Below are positions 59,407 to 64,000 of a stretch of 64,000 nt of DNA, piece after piece. Each line of letters starts with the position of its first letter. The first letter of the stretch is position 1. Position numbers and translations under genes: made by a program. A model generated the notes under the pieces. The model was not told the origin of the DNA. It saw nothing but the letters and a program-made list of their open reading frames with translations, and ran no database searches. Origin of the DNA: Macromonas nakdongensis (lineage in GTDB: Bacteria > Pseudomonadota > Gammaproteobacteria > Burkholderiales > Burkholderiaceae_C); the NCBI RefSeq assembly GCF_002837145.1, contig NZ_NWMV01000019.1, positions 32,571-96,570 of the forward strand, read 5' to 3'.

Positions 59407-59859
59407 ATGGCTTTGTTCACCGATCCCAGTTCGGTCACCCACGGCATCCAGCTGGCCGTGGCTCCCGTGTTTTTGCTGACGGCGGTCTCCGGCATGATCG
59501 CCGCCGTGGCCGGGCGCCTGTCCCGCATCATCGACCGCGCCCGCGTGCTCGAAGACCGTCTGAAGCAGTCCAGCGACCCGGATTTTGCCGACACCGCCCG
59601 GCAGGAATTGGGGCGGCTGCGCCAGCGCGGCCTGATTGCCAACGGCTCCATCGCCTGCCTGACGCTGTGCGCCTTCCTCATCGGCCTGACGATCCTGCTG
59701 CTGTTCCTGGGCGAAACCACCGGTTTCGAGGGCAACCGCGCCGCCATCGTGAGTTTCATGGGCGGGGTGCTGTGCTTCATGCTGGCGCTGGCTTGCTTCC
59801 TGGCCGAAACGCTGCTGGCGACGCAGATCCTGAATTTCGGGCGGCCCCCTCGGCGCTGA
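59407..59859 (+). CDS. DUF2721 family membrane protein
   Basis: The 150 residues have three hydrophobic helices (about 15-35, 80-100, 118-140) joined by a charged helix (AGRLSRIIDRARVLEDRLKQ), the arrangement of DUF2721 proteins. The function is unknown. There is no ribosome site but a -10-like box directly upstream. It converges with pobA. Confidence 0.85.
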   Translation: MALFTDPSSVTHGIQLAVAPVFLLTAVSGMIAAVAGRLSRIIDRARVLEDRLKQSSDPDFADTARQELGRLRQRGLIANGSIACLTLCAFLIGLTILLLFLGETTGFEGNRAAIVSFMGGVLCFMLALACFLAETLLATQILNFGRPPRR

Positions 59860-59963
59860 CGGCCGGAGTCGCTGCGGCCGCCCCGCAGGGCCGAGGCCTG
59901 GAGGCGACTGCGCGCCACGCCAGCCCCCGGACTGGGTGTGGGCTGGCGGGCGGCTTTTGAGGC

Positions 59964-62677
<2,714 letters not shown>

Positions 62678-63153
62678 CGGGGGTACAGTGGCGGCAGGTG
62701 GCTTGGGCGCCGTACATCCGCTCCAGCGCCATGGCCTGCACCGATGCCGATGCCGATGCCGATGCCGATGCCGATGCCGATGCCGATGCCGATGCCGATG
62801 CCGATGCCGATCGTGGGGCTACCCGCCGCCGCTGGTACCGGGTTGCATGGCGCCTGCAAACTTGATGATTTTTCCAGCGTTGAGGGCTAACCCTTTGTCG
62901 CGAAAAGCTTTTTTCAGTTGCCCCGAAAATCTGTGGGTAACTTTGTTGAAAACCCCTGAAAACCCCCGCCAAGGGCTTGTGCCACAAGGCCTCCATTGGC
63001 TTGCCCAGGTTTTGGGCAGGGCGTGGCGACCGATATGAATCAATCACTTAGCGCTGCCTGGCCCGCCCGCCCCAGATCGGTGGGTGTTCGCGCTGCTCCA
63101 CTGGGGCGGGCCACGCGAGTGTGCATAAATGCCACCCGGATGGAACGGTTCTG
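62678..63153 (+). other. 476-base spacer without a convincing gene
   Basis: The spacer has the (CCGATG)n repeat at 62741-62811 and then a stretch (about 62860-63050) that is visibly richer in A and T than the rest of the window. ORFs of 74-187 residues cross it on both strands, but they have no family and no ribosome site, and one is just the repeat (Asp-Ala or Gly-Ile runs). TGTGGGTAA at 62932-62940 is one base from a DnaA box. It could be an old insertion or the remains of a mobile segment; nothing in it proves that. Confidence 0.6.
62741..62811 (+). repeat. Hexanucleotide tandem repeat, CCGATG x 11.8
   Basis: Eleven perfect CCGATG units and a partial twelfth occupy 71 bases without an error. 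The run is outside any supported gene, 63 bases after the nuclease stop. Six-base units do not shift frames, so if it has a role it is in spacing or DNA structure. Perfect copies point to recent slippage. Confidence 0.97.
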
Positions 63154-63687
63154 ATGAAAACGGTGTACCTGGCGGGCCCCGACGTGTTCTACCCCGACGC
63201 CCGCGCGCGCGGCCGGGCGATGCAGGCGCTGTGCCGTGCCTTCGGCTGCGAAGGCCTGTACCCGCTGGACGCCGCGGTGCTGGCCGAGGGCGGGGCGTTG
63301 TCCCATGCCATCTACACCGCGAACCGGGCCATGATCGACCGGGCCGACGCCGTCGTGGCCAACCTGCGCGATTTCCGCGGCCACGAACCCGACAGCGGCA
63401 CGGTGTGGGAAGCGGCCTACGCCCTGGCCCGGGGCAAGCCGGTGGTGGGCTACCTGCCCGGTCCGCAGTCCCTGCTGGAGCGCATGGGCCTGCCCGCGGG
63501 GGTGGCGCAGGACGCCGAAGCTTGTGCCGTGGAGGACTTTGGCCTGCCCCTCAACCTGATGTTGGCGCACAGCCTGACGGCGGTGGTCCACGGCCCCGAG
63601 GCCGGGCACCAGGGCTTGCAGGCGGCCCTGGCGGCCTTGGCGCGGCACTGGGCCGCCCCCAGCGGGCGTGGTCAAGCTTGTGGATAA
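63154..63687 (+). CDS. Nucleoside 2-deoxyribosyltransferase family protein
   Basis: The start MKTVYLAGPDVFYPDA (63154) gives 177 residues. The family features are the LAGP start, a Tyr-Asn/Arg-Ala-Met helix (AIYTANRAMIDRADAVVANL), the FRGHEPDSGTVWEAAYA string with the catalytic Glu, and LNLMLAHS near the end. Such enzymes exchange bases between deoxynucleosides or hydrolyse nucleotides; which one applies is not clear. The C-terminal end overlaps a perfect DnaA box. Confidence 0.9.
   Translation: MKTVYLAGPDVFYPDARARGRAMQALCRAFGCEGLYPLDAAVLAEGGALSHAIYTANRAMIDRADAVVANLRDFRGHEPDSGTVWEAAYALARGKPVVGYLPGPQSLLERMGLPAGVAQDAEACAVEDFGLPLNLMLAHSLTAVVHGPEAGHQGLQAALAALARHWAAPSGRGQACG
63679..63687 (-). other. 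Perfect DnaA box at the end of the deoxyribosyltransferase-like gene
   Basis: TGTGGATAA is the exact reverse complement of the DnaA consensus TTATCCACA. It overlaps the last codons and stop of the gene. One box alone is expected by chance now and then; only a near-match at 62932-62940 is close by, so this is not evidence of an origin. Confidence 0.35.
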
Positions 63688-63864
63688 GGTGGGGGCGGAG
63701 CGGCCAAGTGCTTGTCGCGCCTGGAGTATTGGCGGTGTGCCGAAATTTTAAGCAGCAGCCAGCGGGTCGCGGCCCGGGGTCTTGCAGGTGACTCCCCGGC
63801 CGCTGCCGCGGGGGCCGCAGCGTCTATAGTGGGACGCCGTGCCCCACCACGACAGGAGACCGAT

Positions 63865-64000
63865 GTGAGCCTTGCCGACCTGCTGCGCCGCCAGGCCTTG
63901 CTGGCGCCCGACGCGCCCGCCGTGTTCCACGGCGACCGCCCCTGGGCCTGCCACCGCGAATGGGCCGCCCGCAGTGCCGGCCTGGCCCAGCACCTGCGCG
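63865..64000 (+). CDS. N-terminal start of an AMP-binding (acyl-CoA ligase-like) protein, cut by the window end
   Basis: AGGAG at 63854-63858 precedes a GTG at 63865 that opens a frame to the window end (45 codons: LADLLRRQALLAPDAPAVFHGDRP, then WAARSAGLAQHLR). A short first helix followed by APDAPAVFHGDRPW is the start pattern of ANL-superfamily ligases. TATAGT, 30 bases before the GTG, could be its -10. No catalytic motif is inside the window, so the family call is moderate. Confidence 0.7.
   Translation, partial: MSLADLLRRQALLAPDAPAVFHGDRPWACHREWAARSAGLAQHLR

Overview
The window is high-GC, densely coding bacterial DNA with no rRNA, tRNA, CRISPR or insertion sequence that I could see. The gene families and their order (Mth938-like gene, alaA, hom, thrC, moeA, moaD, moaE, clpB; msrB, yciB, bolA, peptidyl-prolyl isomerase; Liv-type ABC transporters beside beta-oxidation genes; pobA with an IclR regulator) point to a betaproteobacterium of the Burkholderiales, most like the Comamonadaceae (Hydrogenophaga-like). 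That placement is inference from gene content; no rRNA is present to confirm it.

Positions 1-9440 hold the most unusual part. It starts with the C-terminal end of a large surface or secreted protein (lectin-like repeats, then a metzincin-type zinc protease motif). After a strong terminator come five same-strand genes, the last four overlapping: a SapC-family protein, a GAF domain fused through one membrane helix to an HlyD-like lipoyl domain, an M50-type membrane protease with a PqqD-like front and a lipoyl/HlyD-like tail, a short SecA paralogue ending before the two-helix finger, and a small periplasmic HlyD-like adaptor. No ABC ATPase and no TolC-like protein is visible. I read this as a dedicated, SecA-powered export or maturation machine for the giant neighbour, and it is my main candidate for an undescribed system.

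Positions 9575-25706 are core genes: dnaB facing a PIN-PhoH ATPase across a shared terminator, a one-Cys Bcp peroxiredoxin, an Mth938-like protein, then alaA, hom-thrC, moeA-moaD-moaE, and clpB behind a candidate heat-shock promoter. On the minus strand follow a parvulin, BolA, YciB and MsrB, and a Crp/Fnr regulator.

Positions 25891-41512 form a catabolic block: a DmdB-like acyl-CoA ligase, a complete Liv-type ABC transporter (binding protein, two permeases, two ATPases, the second with Arg in place of the Walker A Lys), then a fused hydratase/3-hydroxyacyl-CoA dehydrogenase, a thiolase, a DmdC-like acyl-CoA dehydrogenase, two short-chain dehydrogenases, a thioesterase and a CurA-like reductase. 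A palindrome at the head of the beta-oxidation genes looks like a TetR-type operator. Together they would import, activate and beta-oxidise some carboxylic acid.

Positions 41532-58254 contain an unusual soluble double-Cache/CheW protein, tex, two tandem HDOD proteins, a patatin-like lipase, trhO, an iron-type alcohol dehydrogenase, an esterase with a LuxR-type regulator, an FAD monooxygenase with its DUF2783 partner behind a perfect 12-bp inverted repeat, and a YgiQ radical SAM protein. Positions 58295-64000 hold a frameshifted AI-2E-family permease gene, a DUF2721 membrane protein, pobA and its divergent IclR regulator, a secreted nuclease, a 476-bp spacer with an (CCGATG)n tandem repeat, a nucleoside deoxyribosyltransferase-like gene, and the first codons of another AMP-binding ligase.
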